A stretch of 64,000 nt of DNA from contig NZ_JNZD01000006.1 of assembly GCF_000725495.1 (NCBI RefSeq), forward strand, positions 62,001-126,000, read 5' to 3'. The DNA comes from Streptomyces aureus (GTDB taxonomy: Bacteria > Actinomycetota > Actinomycetes > Streptomycetales > Streptomycetaceae). Under the pieces are notes generated by a model. The model saw only the letters and a list, made by a program, of their open reading frames with translations, had not been told where the DNA came from and did not search any database. Shown piece after piece: positions 26,560 to 35,035 of this stretch. Numbering within the stretch: the stretch's first letter is position 1; the number at the start of each line of letters is the position of its first letter. The position numbers and the translations under genes were made by a program.

Positions 26560-26909
26560 TGGAACAGACGCTCTACCTCCTGGTGCACAGGCATCACTTC
26601 GCGGACGAGCCACGTGCTCCCGCCACCGTCGACTTCATGGAAGACGGCGAGCCGCTCTTCTGGGACGACAGCGACGACAGTTTCACATTCCTCGGCCTCT
26701 ACTCAAGCCGGCAACGGGCGGAACAACGCATCGAGCAGGCGCGTACCCTACCCGGATTCAGGGACCATCCGGACGGCTTCCACGTGCACGAATACACCGT
26801 GGGTCAAACACACTGGGCCGAAGGATTCCTCATCGGCAAAGAACCCACGGCTGACCAGGCACCACCGCCTCCAACCGCGATTCCCTTCGACGGTCCGCCG
26901 ACTCCATAG
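26559..26909 (+). CDS. small DUF7336-like protein, second of a tandem pair
   Basis: 116 aa, paralogous to the gene before it: LYLLVHRHHFADEP, FTFLGLYSSRQRAEQRIEQARTLPGFRDHPDGFHVHEYTV and a WAEGF segment, then a short Pro-rich tail. Translation is coupled by a one-base TGATG overlap. Function unknown. Confidence 0.78.
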   Translation: MEQTLYLLVHRHHFADEPRAPATVDFMEDGEPLFWDDSDDSFTFLGLYSSRQRAEQRIEQARTLPGFRDHPDGFHVHEYTVGQTHWAEGFLIGKEPTADQAPPPPTAIPFDGPPTP

Positions 26910-26989
26910 CAGGACCGAACCGCTCTGCGCGGCCGTCCCCCTGGACCCAGACGCGCAAGTACTAACTGGTAGGCCCGGTCCCCTGGAAG

Positions 26990-27060
26990 GTGCTCTTTCC
27001 CCCGCAGTCGATAGGACCCTAAGCAAGTCCCATCATTGCAGGTCAAGAACATTTTCCATT
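26990..27060. repeat. IS-end-like repeat, copy B
   Basis: Second copy of the 26097-26160 repeat in the same orientation, with CAAGTCCCATC at about 27024-27034 and CAGGTCA at 27039-27045. No transposase gene is attached. The pair of copies may be the scars of an element that once included or moved next to the paralogue genes. Confidence 0.45.
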
Positions 27061-27084
27061 TTCTGCCCCGTAACCGCTTCAACG

Positions 27085-27384
27085 TCAGTCGATAATGGGT
27101 CCGGCTGCCGACCAACGCTGGCCTTGGGGCCTTTGATGTCCAGACTCCAGGCGATTGCCGCTCGCATCAAGGACTGCGTAGTCGCCCACGATCTTGTGCG
27201 GGTCACCGTCCTCGTAGAGCCACACGGTGACGCAGCCCTTCGAGACGTAGGTGTCGAACCAGACATCGATCCCCTCCGCCTCAGAACGGACCGTGAGCGC
27301 CTCCCCGGGCTTCATCCAGTAGTCCTCGCAATACGGTTCGATGAAGAGACAAAGCTCGATGTCGCCCTGGTTCTCTACAGGCAT
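27085..27384 (-). CDS. small conserved hypothetical protein
   Basis: 99-aa soluble protein beginning MPVENQGDIELCLFIEPY, an acidic aromatic segment seen in many Streptomyces hypothetical proteins, followed by YWMKPGEALTV and DVWFDTYVSKGCVTVWLYEDG. No function known. GTG at 27399 is an alternative start; neither has a strong ribosome binding site. Confidence 0.65.
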   Translation of the reverse strand: MPVENQGDIELCLFIEPYCEDYWMKPGEALTVRSEAEGIDVWFDTYVSKGCVTVWLYEDGDPHKIVGDYAVLDASGNRLESGHQRPQGQRWSAAGPIID

Positions 27385-27635
27385 ACTGCTGCGGTTCACT
27401 GGTCATCCCAAAGGTCGCCCCTCTTACGCCACCGCACACTAGCCCCGCAGCCCCTTCTCGGGTGCGCTGGAGCTCACAGACGGGGCAGATTGAGGATTCC
27501 GGCGGATGTGGCTGGCGCATCCCGGTGACGCCCGGCGCGATCCGTGGTTCCCCCGAACGTGCTGGCACCTCATGCAGCGGTTCCGTCAGGGGCAGATCGG
27601 ACCACCGTCGCGTACCGGTGGCATTCCTCGGACAG

Positions 27636-28742
27636 TCACGAGCCGAACCGCTCGGGGTGGAAGTCCGCAAGCAGCTCATCCCTCTCGCCGTTGATGATCT
27701 CCCTGGCAAGCAGGCGGCCGATCACCGGGCCGAGGGTGATGCCGCTGTGGGAGACGGCTTCGTAGTAGCCCGGCACCGACTGTACTGCTCCCACGGAGGG
27801 GAATCCGTCGGCTGGGATCGGTCGGTTGACCACACGTGTTTCTGCGATGCGGCCCCTGCCGAGATCGGGAACGACCTGCCGCGCCGACTCATGGAGCAAC
27901 CGCGCGAGTTCCGCGGGGTCTTCGCCGGCGTCGATGAGTGCGTCGATCTCGCGGCTGTGCAGGACCACCGAAGCGTCTCCGTCAGGACGGATCTCGATGT
28001 GAGGCGCGTGCATGGCGCGGCGAATCGGGACCCGAGCGCAGCTGATCCGCGTGACGATGCCGGGCTCCCGGCGCATCGGCAAGTGCCGCGAGACGAGCCC
28101 GGCCACGTCGCCGGCGTCGGGCCCCGCCGCGTTCACGACGACGTTGACGTCGAGACGGCTCCCGTCGGACAGAGCAACCGACCGGATGCCCCCGTCGGCA
28201 CCGATGCCGATGTCGCGGACCGTGGTGCCGAATCGGTGCTCGGCGCCGGATGTGACGGCCGTGCTCACCAGGCGGCTGACCAGATGACGTCCGTGCACCC
28301 AGGCTTCGTCGGGGTAGAACAGGACGGGACTGTCGTCGGGCAGCGTGAGAGCAGGTTCGAGGCGGCGACGCACCTCGGCCCCGGTGCAGATCTCGACCTG
28401 GTAGTTCCAACTGGTCAGGAGCTCCGCTGTTTTCAGAAGCTCTCCCGTCGCTGCGGGGTCGGCTGCCCATCGGAGGTGGCCGTCGGGATGCCACCAGGAG
28501 TCCGGACCGATGGTCCTGGCGAGCTCGCGGTGCGCTTCCATGCCCGCGACGTTCAGGTCGAAGTAGGACTTGCGCACCGTCTTGTTGCTGGCGTTGACCC
28601 ACGAGAAGGACCAGTTGGTAACTCCTTCACCGGGCCTGCCGGCGTCGATGAAGACCACTTCGACGCCAAGCCGGGACAAATTCCATCCCACGCCGGCTCC
28701 GAGGAGGCCGACTCCGATGACGGCAACACGTTGAGGCTTCAC
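27636..28742 (-). CDS. FAD-dependent oxidoreductase (DAO family)
   Basis: 368-aa flavoprotein of the D-amino-acid oxidase/glycine oxidase (DAO) group. RVAVIGVGLLGAGVGWNLSRLG carries the FAD Rossmann motif, VVVNAAGPDAGDVAGL the second, and SHSGITLGPVIGRLLAREI the C-terminal FAD-contact motif. ITNW-type residues and a histidine-rich loop suggest an amine or amino-acid substrate. GGAGGGG lies upstream of overlapping TTG (28745) and GTG (28742) starts. Confidence 0.87.
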   Translation of the reverse strand: MKPQRVAVIGVGLLGAGVGWNLSRLGVEVVFIDAGRPGEGVTNWSFSWVNASNKTVRKSYFDLNVAGMEAHRELARTIGPDSWWHPDGHLRWAADPAATGELLKTAELLTSWNYQVEICTGAEVRRRLEPALTLPDDSPVLFYPDEAWVHGRHLVSRLVSTAVTSGAEHRFGTTVRDIGIGADGGIRSVALSDGSRLDVNVVVNAAGPDAGDVAGLVSRHLPMRREPGIVTRISCARVPIRRAMHAPHIEIRPDGDASVVLHSREIDALIDAGEDPAELARLLHESARQVVPDLGRGRIAETRVVNRPIPADGFPSVGAVQSVPGYYEAVSHSGITLGPVIGRLLAREIINGERDELLADFHPERFGS

Positions 28743-28848
28743 CAACGGCTCGTTCCCCTCCCAGATCGCAGCAACCCGAGATTCACCGGCAGAGCCGAGC
28801 AGACGCGACCGATGGCGTCCAGATCGTTCGTACGGGGGCGGGCTCCAC
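28743..28848. other. short spacer upstream of the oxidoreductase
   Basis: Carries the ribosome binding site of the oxidoreductase gene and no recognisable gene. Confidence 0.4.
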
Positions 28849-28989
28849 CTAAACGCCGTGAACCTCGCCCGGCATGAGGGCGGGCGCGGGAACGAAAAGG
28901 TCTACTTCCCCACCGGCGGAACGACGGGCAAACTCATCGCTCGCCCGGGTCAGTTCGGCGTCGTACTGATCGGCGTCGAAACAGAACGC
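28849..28989 (-). pseudogene. possible C-terminal gene remnant
   Basis: A codon-like 46-residue stretch (AFCFDADQYDAELTRASDEF... ending GEVHGV) runs to a TAG at 28849 with no start codon or upstream domain; just upstream is the hairpin at 28995. It looks like the tail of a lost gene. I cannot name the family. Confidence 0.3.
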
Positions 28990-28994
28990 ACCGG

Positions 28995-29030
28995 CCCGCG
29001 GCCCGCGCCGCGACGGACGCGGGCCGCGGG
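28995..29030 (-). terminator. GC-rich hairpin after the CU044_5270-type gene
   Basis: Perfect 12-bp arms at 28995-29006 and 29019-29030 with a 12-base loop, placed just downstream of the gene ending at 29049 on the minus strand. There is no T tract, as is usual in Streptomyces. Confidence 0.6.
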
Positions 29031-29048
29031 GCAGGTGCCCCCTGCTGC

Positions 29049-30140
29049 TCAGCTGTCGGCTCCCCCCGGCTTCTCGTCGTGCCGGTCGACGACCGCGCGG
29101 CGCAGTACCGCCGTGCTGCCCGTCAGGGTGTCGGACGTGATGCCCTTGCGCTCGTCGTGGGTGATGAAGCCGCGAGCGCCGAGGAACGCGAGGCTGTGCT
29201 TGTCGAAGATCCATTCGTCGCGCGTGGCCGAGGAGGCGTCCTCGCGGGTGATGCCGATCCCGTGCCGGCCGGCCACGTCGACGGCGTCCGGGATCTGCTC
29301 GACGCCCGGTATCCTCGCGGCCGCCTTGTACAGCGCGGCGGTGTTCCGCGGGGGCATGAGCGTCTGGCTCAGCAGGTCGCCGATCAGGGAGAAGACAGCC
29401 TGTTCCCTGGACTCCCCGTCGGACACCCGGACTTCGCGGCGCAGCAGGGCGAGCAGGTCGTCGGGGTCGGTCGGCAGCGAGGACAGCCACGCGTACGTCG
29501 GATGGTCGATTCCCACCGGCACCGCGTCGGACGACTCGATGGGGATCGTCTCGTCGGGCATGACGGCGTCCTTCCCCGACTCCCGCATCCAGCCGAGGGT
29601 CTTGAGGGGCTTGGGGTCCTGCGAGGTCCAGGTCTCCACCGTGTGCGGGGCGCCGAGTTCCACGGGCCCGTCGAACGTGCCCTTGTTCTCCACCGTCAGG
29701 TTCTTGACGTACACGAACTGGTCGTCCCTGACCGGCGTGACGTCACTGGTCATGGCGGCGACGGCGATCCGGTTCAGGGTGACGGAGGCGTTCTGGGCGC
29801 GTGCGCCGACTGAAGCGGCCCGGTCCGCGGGCGCGGGGCCGTGGCCGACGCCGGTACCGGTGAGGGTGACGGCCAGCGTTCCGGCCAGCACCGTCGCGGC
29901 GAGCGGCGCCAGGACGGCCGGACGCGCCAACCGGCGGCGCGGGGCGGGGGCCGGGGCAGCGGCCAGGGGCTGTGCCGGTGTCGGCGTCGGTGCCGCGGCG
30001 GGCGTGTGGCCGAGGTCTTGGTCGATCTGCTGCATCAGGACGTCCTTGTAGTGGAGGTGTCGTCCCGGCGGGAGGTCCCATTCGGCCGGTGCGGACAGCA
30101 ACTCCAGCGCGTCCTCGGTCCTGCGACCGTCGGCGTTCAT
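29049..30140 (-). CDS. CU044_5270-type membrane protein
   Basis: 363 aa. An N-terminal cytoplasmic region (EDALELLSAPAEWDLPPGRHLHYKDVLM, with a Pro/Ala stretch) is followed by one transmembrane helix (AVLAPLAATVLAGTLAVTLTG) and an extracytoplasmic domain ending near LRRAVVDRHDEK. It belongs to the actinobacterial CU044_5270 family, usually next to an ECF-type sigma factor, and probably acts as its anti-sigma or sensory partner. Its ATG overlaps the sigma-factor stop (ATGA), so the two are translationally coupled. Confidence 0.82.
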   Translation of the reverse strand: MNADGRRTEDALELLSAPAEWDLPPGRHLHYKDVLMQQIDQDLGHTPAAAPTPTPAQPLAAAPAPAPRRRLARPAVLAPLAATVLAGTLAVTLTGTGVGHGPAPADRAASVGARAQNASVTLNRIAVAAMTSDVTPVRDDQFVYVKNLTVENKGTFDGPVELGAPHTVETWTSQDPKPLKTLGWMRESGKDAVMPDETIPIESSDAVPVGIDHPTYAWLSSLPTDPDDLLALLRREVRVSDGESREQAVFSLIGDLLSQTLMPPRNTAALYKAAARIPGVEQIPDAVDVAGRHGIGITREDASSATRDEWIFDKHSLAFLGARGFITHDERKGITSDTLTGSTAVLRRAVVDRHDEKPGGADS

Positions 30141-30781
30141 CGGGTCTCCTCCTTCAGGAACAGGGCCGCGAACGCGGCCTCACTCTCCATCTCTCCGCGG
30201 GGGCCGGGAGGTTCCGTCCTCGCGTCGTCCTTCCCGGAGCTGAGCCCGGCGAGCCGGGCCCGGGCGCGCGACAGGCGCGACCGTACGGTGCCGACGGGGA
30301 CGCCGAGCGTCTCCGCGGCCTGCCGGTAGTCGAGCCCGGCCGACACGCACAGCGCGAACACCTCGCGCTCATGGCGGCGCAGCCTGCTCAGCGCCTGGTG
30401 GACGAGCGCGAGCCGGCGGGCGTCGTCGATCCGTCCCGCCGTCTCCTCCGCGAAGTCCTCGACGGGCCGTGGCTGCGGACTGCGCGCGAGGAAGGCCAGC
30501 CTGCGGCGCAGACTCCGGTTGGCGTTGCGGGCCTTGTGCGTGGCGATGCCGAGCAGCCAGGGTCCCAGCGATCCTCCCTCCGGATCGACCCGGTCGCGGC
30601 CGCGCCAGGCGGCGAGGAACGTCTCGGACATGACCTCCTCGGCCTGTGACCAGTCGCCGGTCAGCCGCAGGGCATGGTTGTAGACGGCCCGCGCGTACCG
30701 GTCGTAGAGCTCGGCGAACGCCGCCCGGTCCCCGGCCCGTACCCGCGCACGCATGGAATCCGCTGGTTCTTTTTGACTCAC
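30137..30781 (-). CDS. RNA polymerase sigma factor, ECF/sigma-70 family
   Basis: 214 aa. Sigma2: AFAELYDRYARAVYNHALRLTGDWSQAEEVMSETFLAAW. Sigma4: LVHQALSRLRRHEREVFALCVSAGLDYRQAAETLGVPVGTVRSRLSRARARL. No extra C-terminal domain. GTG at 30781 has GGGGAG upstream. It is first in a coupled operon with the CU044_5270-type gene, so it probably drives its own expression under control of that membrane partner. Confidence 0.9.
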   Translation of the reverse strand: MSQKEPADSMRARVRAGDRAAFAELYDRYARAVYNHALRLTGDWSQAEEVMSETFLAAWRGRDRVDPEGGSLGPWLLGIATHKARNANRSLRRRLAFLARSPQPRPVEDFAEETAGRIDDARRLALVHQALSRLRRHEREVFALCVSAGLDYRQAAETLGVPVGTVRSRLSRARARLAGLSSGKDDARTEPPGPRGEMESEAAFAALFLKEETR

Positions 30782-31029
30782 ACCCTGTACTCCCCGTACC
30801 CCGCCCGCGGTTCCTGTGGCGCGCGTCACGCCCGGGCCGGCCCGTGAACGCCCCTACCGTTCAGGGTGTCACCGGCGGCGAGCGGTCCTTGCAGACCACC
30901 CCCTGCTTCTCGACGAGGGGCGCTCGTGTGCGGAGGCATCCCGGAGGCGGTCCGGACCGGAACGGGGTGAGGTGTGCCGGGCTGCCGGTGCGTCGTGGAC
31001 CCTCGGCGCGGCACGGATAGCCTGCCCGG

Positions 31030-31959
31030 GTGAAGCGGATGCAGCGGGTGGCGGGCGCGGTCGTCGGGTCGGCGGTGGGCGACGCCCTGGGCGGGCCGTT
31101 CGAGTTCGGTCCCGAGGAAGTGTTCTCCGCGCGCTTTCCCGTGCCCGGCGCGGGCGGTGAGATGTGCGGGGGCGGTGGCTGGGACCCCGGCGAGGCCACG
31201 GACGACACGCAGATGGCCGTCCTGGTCGCGGAGTCGCTGCTGGAGCGGGACGGACTCGACCTGCCGGACATCTTCGCCCGCTTCCAGCGGTGGGCCGCGG
31301 CGGACCCCAAGGACATCGGCCTGCAGACCGAGGACGTCCTCACCAACGGCATGCCCTGGGACCTCGCCGCCGCGATCCATTTCCAGGTCAACCAACGGGC
31401 AGCCGGAAACGGTTCCTTGATGCGGGCGTCGACCTCCGCGGTGTACTTCGCGGCGGCCGGCCAGGAGGCCAGCATGGACGCGGCCCGTCGCATCGCCGCC
31501 CTGACCCACGGTGACCGTGCCGCCTGGGAGGGCACCGCGATCTTCCACGAACTCGTCCGCGTCACCCTCGAGGACGCAGATCCCCTCAGCGCGCTGCCGG
31601 GCGTTCTCGACCTCGTCCACCCCGACCACCGGGGCCGTTACGGGACCGTCCTCGCGGCTGACTGGCACCCAGACCAGGCCACCGAGTTCAACGGCGCCGT
31701 CTGGCCCTGCCTGGGGTCCGCCGTCTGGGCCCTGCGGACGACCCGTACCTTCGAGGACGCGCTGCGCGCGGCGATCGACCTCGGCGGGGACACGGACACC
31801 GTCGCCGCGGTGACCGGGGGTCTCGCAGGGGCGTACTACGGGCTGGATGCCATCCCCGAGCGGTGGACCCAACCGCTGCATGTCCCGCTCCCGGGCTTCG
31901 AGGGACGTGTGCTGCGTCTGGCCGATCTGCTCGACCTCGCCCACCGGCTCGGAGGCTGA
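31030..31959 (+). CDS. ADP-ribosylglycohydrolase family protein
   Basis: 309 aa. The metal-binding motifs of the DraG/ADPRH family are intact: VGSAVGDALGGPFEF, EATDDTQMAVLVAE (T-D-D-T) and IDLGGDTDTVAAVTGGLAGAYYG (D-x-D-T near the C-terminus). It should bind two Mg2+ ions and remove ADP-ribose from a modified protein or from a small substrate. GTG start at 31030. It stands alone between the sigma-factor operon and the TetR gene. Confidence 0.9.
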   Translation: MKRMQRVAGAVVGSAVGDALGGPFEFGPEEVFSARFPVPGAGGEMCGGGGWDPGEATDDTQMAVLVAESLLERDGLDLPDIFARFQRWAAADPKDIGLQTEDVLTNGMPWDLAAAIHFQVNQRAAGNGSLMRASTSAVYFAAAGQEASMDAARRIAALTHGDRAAWEGTAIFHELVRVTLEDADPLSALPGVLDLVHPDHRGRYGTVLAADWHPDQATEFNGAVWPCLGSAVWALRTTRTFEDALRAAIDLGGDTDTVAAVTGGLAGAYYGLDAIPERWTQPLHVPLPGFEGRVLRLADLLDLAHRLGG

Positions 31960-32024
31960 CGGGGCTTCTGCTCAGCGATGGCGACCGTCAGCCGGATCAG
32001 GTTGGCTCGTGCGGCCGCGCGGTG

Positions 32025-32241
32025 CCTTCCGGTCACGGCGCCGCCTTCGGGTCGCGGGCACCTTTCCGTCGCCGGCCTCATGGTCACTGCGCTTCCGGGC
32101 GTGGCGTGGGTGCCCTCCCGTCACAGCACCTCCCGGTCACAGCACCTCCCGGTCAGACCGCCTTCCGGTCACACCGCCTTCCGGTCTCACCGCCTTCCGG
32201 TCGCGGGTGCCCTCCCGTCGAGGCGCCTCCCCGTCACGGTG
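32025..32241. repeat. 16-bp tandem repeat array
   Basis: Eight consecutive units of mostly 16 bp (15-18), of the type CCTyCCGGTCACaCCG, run from 32114 to 32241. More degenerate copies start at 32025. The last unit overlaps the final three codons of the minus-strand TetR gene. No ORF explains it. Confidence 0.8.
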
Positions 32242-32842
32242 CCCCCGCGGCGGTGGACGGTGTCCCCACCAGCGCCGCGACCAGCCGCCCGATCAGCGCC
32301 GCGCCGTCCTCCGGTCCCGGCCCCTGGTGCATCAGCAGGTGGTGGACCGTGCCGGTCAGGGCGAGGGCGAGCATGGGACAGTCGGCGTCCGGGGCCACGC
32401 GGCCCAGGCGCTGCTCGGCCTGCAGGTACCGCGTCATCGCCTCTTCCACGGCGCCCGGCCCGGGAGCCCCGCCCGCCCAGGCGTCCGCGACGCGCTGGGC
32501 GACCTGTCGGCGCGACACGGCGGCTGCGGCGATCACGGGTCCGTTCGCCCCGAGCATCGTGAGAGCCGCGGCGGTGAGGTTCTCCTGGACGGTGCCGGTG
32601 CCCGCCCGGTCCGGCAGCGGTCCCAGTTCGGCGGCGATCCGTGCGAACCGGTCCAGGACCAGTTGGGCCACGAAGTCGTCCAGGTCCGTGAAGTGGTTGT
32701 AGAGCAGCCCCTTCGCGCAGTCCGCCTCCTCGGTGACGGACCGGTTCGTCAGTCCGGCCGTGCCCTCCCGCGCCAGCACCCGTTCCGCCGCGGCGAAGAG
32801 CCGCTCCCTGACATCGGGGATCGCTACACCGCGCGGTGACAT
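32234..32842 (-). CDS. TetR family transcriptional regulator
   Basis: 202 aa. HTH: VRERLFAAAERVLAREGTAGLTNRSVTEEADCAKGLLYNHFTDLDDF. The C-terminal ~130 residues are the variable ligand domain. ATG 32842 has GAGGAGG upstream. It is divergent from the methyltransferase at 32937 with two operator-like palindromes between the genes, so it very likely represses that gene and itself. Confidence 0.88.
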   Translation of the reverse strand: MSPRGVAIPDVRERLFAAAERVLAREGTAGLTNRSVTEEADCAKGLLYNHFTDLDDFVAQLVLDRFARIAAELGPLPDRAGTGTVQENLTAAALTMLGANGPVIAAAAVSRRQVAQRVADAWAGGAPGPGAVEEAMTRYLQAEQRLGRVAPDADCPMLALALTGTVHHLLMHQGPGPEDGAALIGRLVAALVGTPSTAAGAP

Positions 32843-32868
32843 CGGGTCCTCCTCGTCGGCGCTTGCCA

Positions 32869-32912
32869 GTATGGGCAAACGCTCATACCTTGGTATGGGC
32901 AGACGCTCATAC
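32869..32912. promoter_or_regulatory. two TetR-type operators
   Basis: Two 20-bp near-palindromes of the form GTATGrGC-N4-GCtCATAC lie at 32869-32888 and 32893-32912 in the 94-bp space between the divergent TetR and methyltransferase starts. Each arm matches its partner in 7 of 8 positions. Confidence 0.75.
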
Positions 32913-32936
32913 TAACTCTCCGGCAGGAGTCATCCC

Positions 32937-33812
32937 ATGCGCGAGCTCGTCAACACCGCACAGTCGAAGGCCTGGAACGGCGACGAGGGCCGGCACTGGA
33001 GCGACCATCACGACCGCTGGAACGCCGTCAACGAGGGGTTCAACGAGCCCCTGCTGGCCGCCGCCGGGATCGGCCCCGAGGACCGGGTGCTCGACGTCGG
33101 CTGCGGAGCCGGTCAGACCACACGGCTGGCCGCCCGGACCGCAGCACGGGGGTCGGTCCTGGGCCTGGACCTGTCCGGCCCCATGCTCGACCGGGCCCGC
33201 CGGGTGGCCGCACAGGAGAACCTCGACAACATCGGCTTCGAGCAGGGCGACGCCCAGGTCCACCCGCTGCCCGAGGCGTCCTTCGACGTGGCCGTGAGCC
33301 GCTTCGGGATCATGTTCTTCGCTGATCCCGTCGCCGCGTTCGGCAACGTCGCCCGCGCTCTGCGCCCCGGCGGACGCCTCGCGTTCGTGTGCATGGCGGA
33401 CCCGGCCCGCTCGGAGTGGTCCGCGGTGTACGGCAGGGTGAGCGCGGCCCTCCCTGCCGGCGCGAGCCCGTCCGTCGCGAGCCCGTCCGGTGACTCCGAC
33501 GGCCCCGGCATGTTCTCGCTCGCGGACCCGCTCGTCGTACGCGAGGTTCTGACGAAGGCCGGCTTCGACGACGTACGCACCGAGGCCGTCGACGCGCTCG
33601 GGAACTTCGGACGGGACGTCGACGACGCCGCCGAGCACCTGCTGGGATCAGGGCCAGGCCGGCATCTGGTGGAAGTGCAGGAAGCGGCGGCCGGCGGGGA
33701 CGCGGAACAGCGCGTGCGGGCCGCCCTGCGCTCAACCCTCGCTCCGTACGAACGGGAGACCGGCGTCCGCCTGCGGACCGGGGCCTGGCTGGTCACGGCC
33801 GTCCGTCGGTGA
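32937..33812 (+). CDS. class I SAM-dependent methyltransferase
   Basis: 291 aa. An N-terminal helix (WNGDEGRHWSDHHDRWN) of the UbiE/Methyltransf_11 type precedes motif I, RVLDVGCGAGQTTRLAA, then GLDLSGPM and the motif-IV segment VSRFGIMFFADP. The C-terminal region (EVLTKAGFDDVRTE) is typical of small-molecule and quinone-like methyltransferases. GGCAGGAG lies upstream of ATG 32937. It is probably induced through the divergent TetR. Confidence 0.9.
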   Translation: MRELVNTAQSKAWNGDEGRHWSDHHDRWNAVNEGFNEPLLAAAGIGPEDRVLDVGCGAGQTTRLAARTAARGSVLGLDLSGPMLDRARRVAAQENLDNIGFEQGDAQVHPLPEASFDVAVSRFGIMFFADPVAAFGNVARALRPGGRLAFVCMADPARSEWSAVYGRVSAALPAGASPSVASPSGDSDGPGMFSLADPLVVREVLTKAGFDDVRTEAVDALGNFGRDVDDAAEHLLGSGPGRHLVEVQEAAAGGDAEQRVRAALRSTLAPYERETGVRLRTGAWLVTAVRR

Positions 33813-33936
33813 CAGCGGCGTCCGCCGGAAGCCGGACGCGGAAAACTGGTTGCCGGAGGTCTGACGCCGGACCGGAACGCGGAGGAACAACGGGCTCGGC
33901 ATCGACCGGACCAGACAGCAGCATCAAACAGCCGCA

Positions 33937-34332
33937 TCAGGTGGAGACGAAGAACTCCTCCGGAGCGTCGTCGAGCACGAACCCGTTGTCCAGCCGGACG
34001 CGGGCCGTGACGTGGAGCATCCGGTGCTGATACGCCGTCCACTCCTCCTCCAACTCCCCCACCTGCTGCTCCAGTTGCCCTCTGCTCGCGGGCGGCATCT
34101 GGGGGCCGAAGTCGTCCAGGAGCGACTTCAGGCGCAGGTACTCGCGGACCTCGTGGCTCTGCTGCCGGTGATGCTCGTGGACCTGCTCGACCGTGCCCTC
34201 GAGGCCCGCCGACAGCGCCAGGGAGGCGGCGAAGCGACCGGGCTCCTCCGGGTCCTCGTCGGCCGGGGTCACCGCCCCGGACAACCGGAGATCGGCGGCC
34301 AGTCGTACCCGTTGGCCCACGTTCAGCGTCAT
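33937..34332 (-). CDS. hypothetical protein, coiled-coil-like
   Basis: 131-aa soluble protein with a beta-strand-rich start (MTLNVGQRVRLAADLRLSG) and a long charged helical middle (EVREYLRLKSLLDDF, QLEQQVGELEEEWTAYQHRM). No family recognised. ATG 34332 with GAAGGA upstream. Confidence 0.7.
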   Translation of the reverse strand: MTLNVGQRVRLAADLRLSGAVTPADEDPEEPGRFAASLALSAGLEGTVEQVHEHHRQQSHEVREYLRLKSLLDDFGPQMPPASRGQLEQQVGELEEEWTAYQHRMLHVTARVRLDNGFVLDDAPEEFFVST

Positions 34333-34479
34333 CGGTCCTTCGCCCTCCTCATCGGTCACCGGCGATCCGGGACACGGGCGTCGCCAGGCGTACCGGAGCG
34401 GAAAGGATCATCCCAGACGCACCCCCGCTCCCCTACGACCACACCCCACCGGCAGCGTGCCCGTGCCCCCGCTACGGGG

Positions 34480-34848
34480 TCACGAGGCCGGGATCGGCTG
34501 GGTGAGGTTCAGGGGGTTGCCGTCCGGGTCCATGACGTGGACGACGCGCTGTCCCCACGGCATGTCGTTGGGGCCGCCGCGGACCGTACCGCCCAGCGCC
34601 GTCACCCGGCCGAGCGTCTCTTCGACGTCGTCGACACCGATGCTGAGCACGACCCGCGGCGCCCCCGCGGCCTCCAGGTCCGTCCTCTTCACCAGCCCTA
34701 GGTCGGTGTCGCCGATGCGTAGACCGACGTAGAAGGCGGGCCCTTCCTCGGGCACCCGGAAGATCTCCTCGGCACCGAACAGTTTCGTGTAGAAGCCGAG
34801 CAGGACGTCATGGTCGGCGGTGATGATCACGGGCTGGATGGTGGACAT
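34480..34848 (-). CDS. VOC family protein (glyoxalase/dioxygenase superfamily)
   Basis: 122 aa. Two beta-alpha-beta-beta-beta units: ADHDVLLGFYTKLFGAEEIFRVPEEGPAFYVGLRIGD, then SIGVDDVEETLGRVTALGG and GQRVVHVMDPDGNPLNLTQP, the usual metal-ligand area at the end. Specificity cannot be told; resistance or bleomycin-binding members look alike. ATG 34848 has AGGAG upstream. Confidence 0.82.
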   Translation of the reverse strand: MSTIQPVIITADHDVLLGFYTKLFGAEEIFRVPEEGPAFYVGLRIGDTDLGLVKRTDLEAAGAPRVVLSIGVDDVEETLGRVTALGGTVRGGPNDMPWGQRVVHVMDPDGNPLNLTQPIPAS

Positions 34849-35035
34849 GGCGCTCCTGTCGAGAACGGTCGTGACGCCTGGTAGACCGTTCGAGGACGGT
34901 GAACTCATCGACGGAACCACCTTGCCGGAAGAACACCTCTGTCGCCGTCCGGCTCCGCGGGCGCCGGATCTGCCGGGAGAGCCTGGAAGGGCGTGCAAGG
35001 GCCCGCCAGGGCCACACAGCGGGAAAAGCCGTGGC

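Noticed and set aside
32114..32241. CRISPR array
   Set aside because: The repeats are head to tail with no spacers, no cas genes and only 16 bp long.
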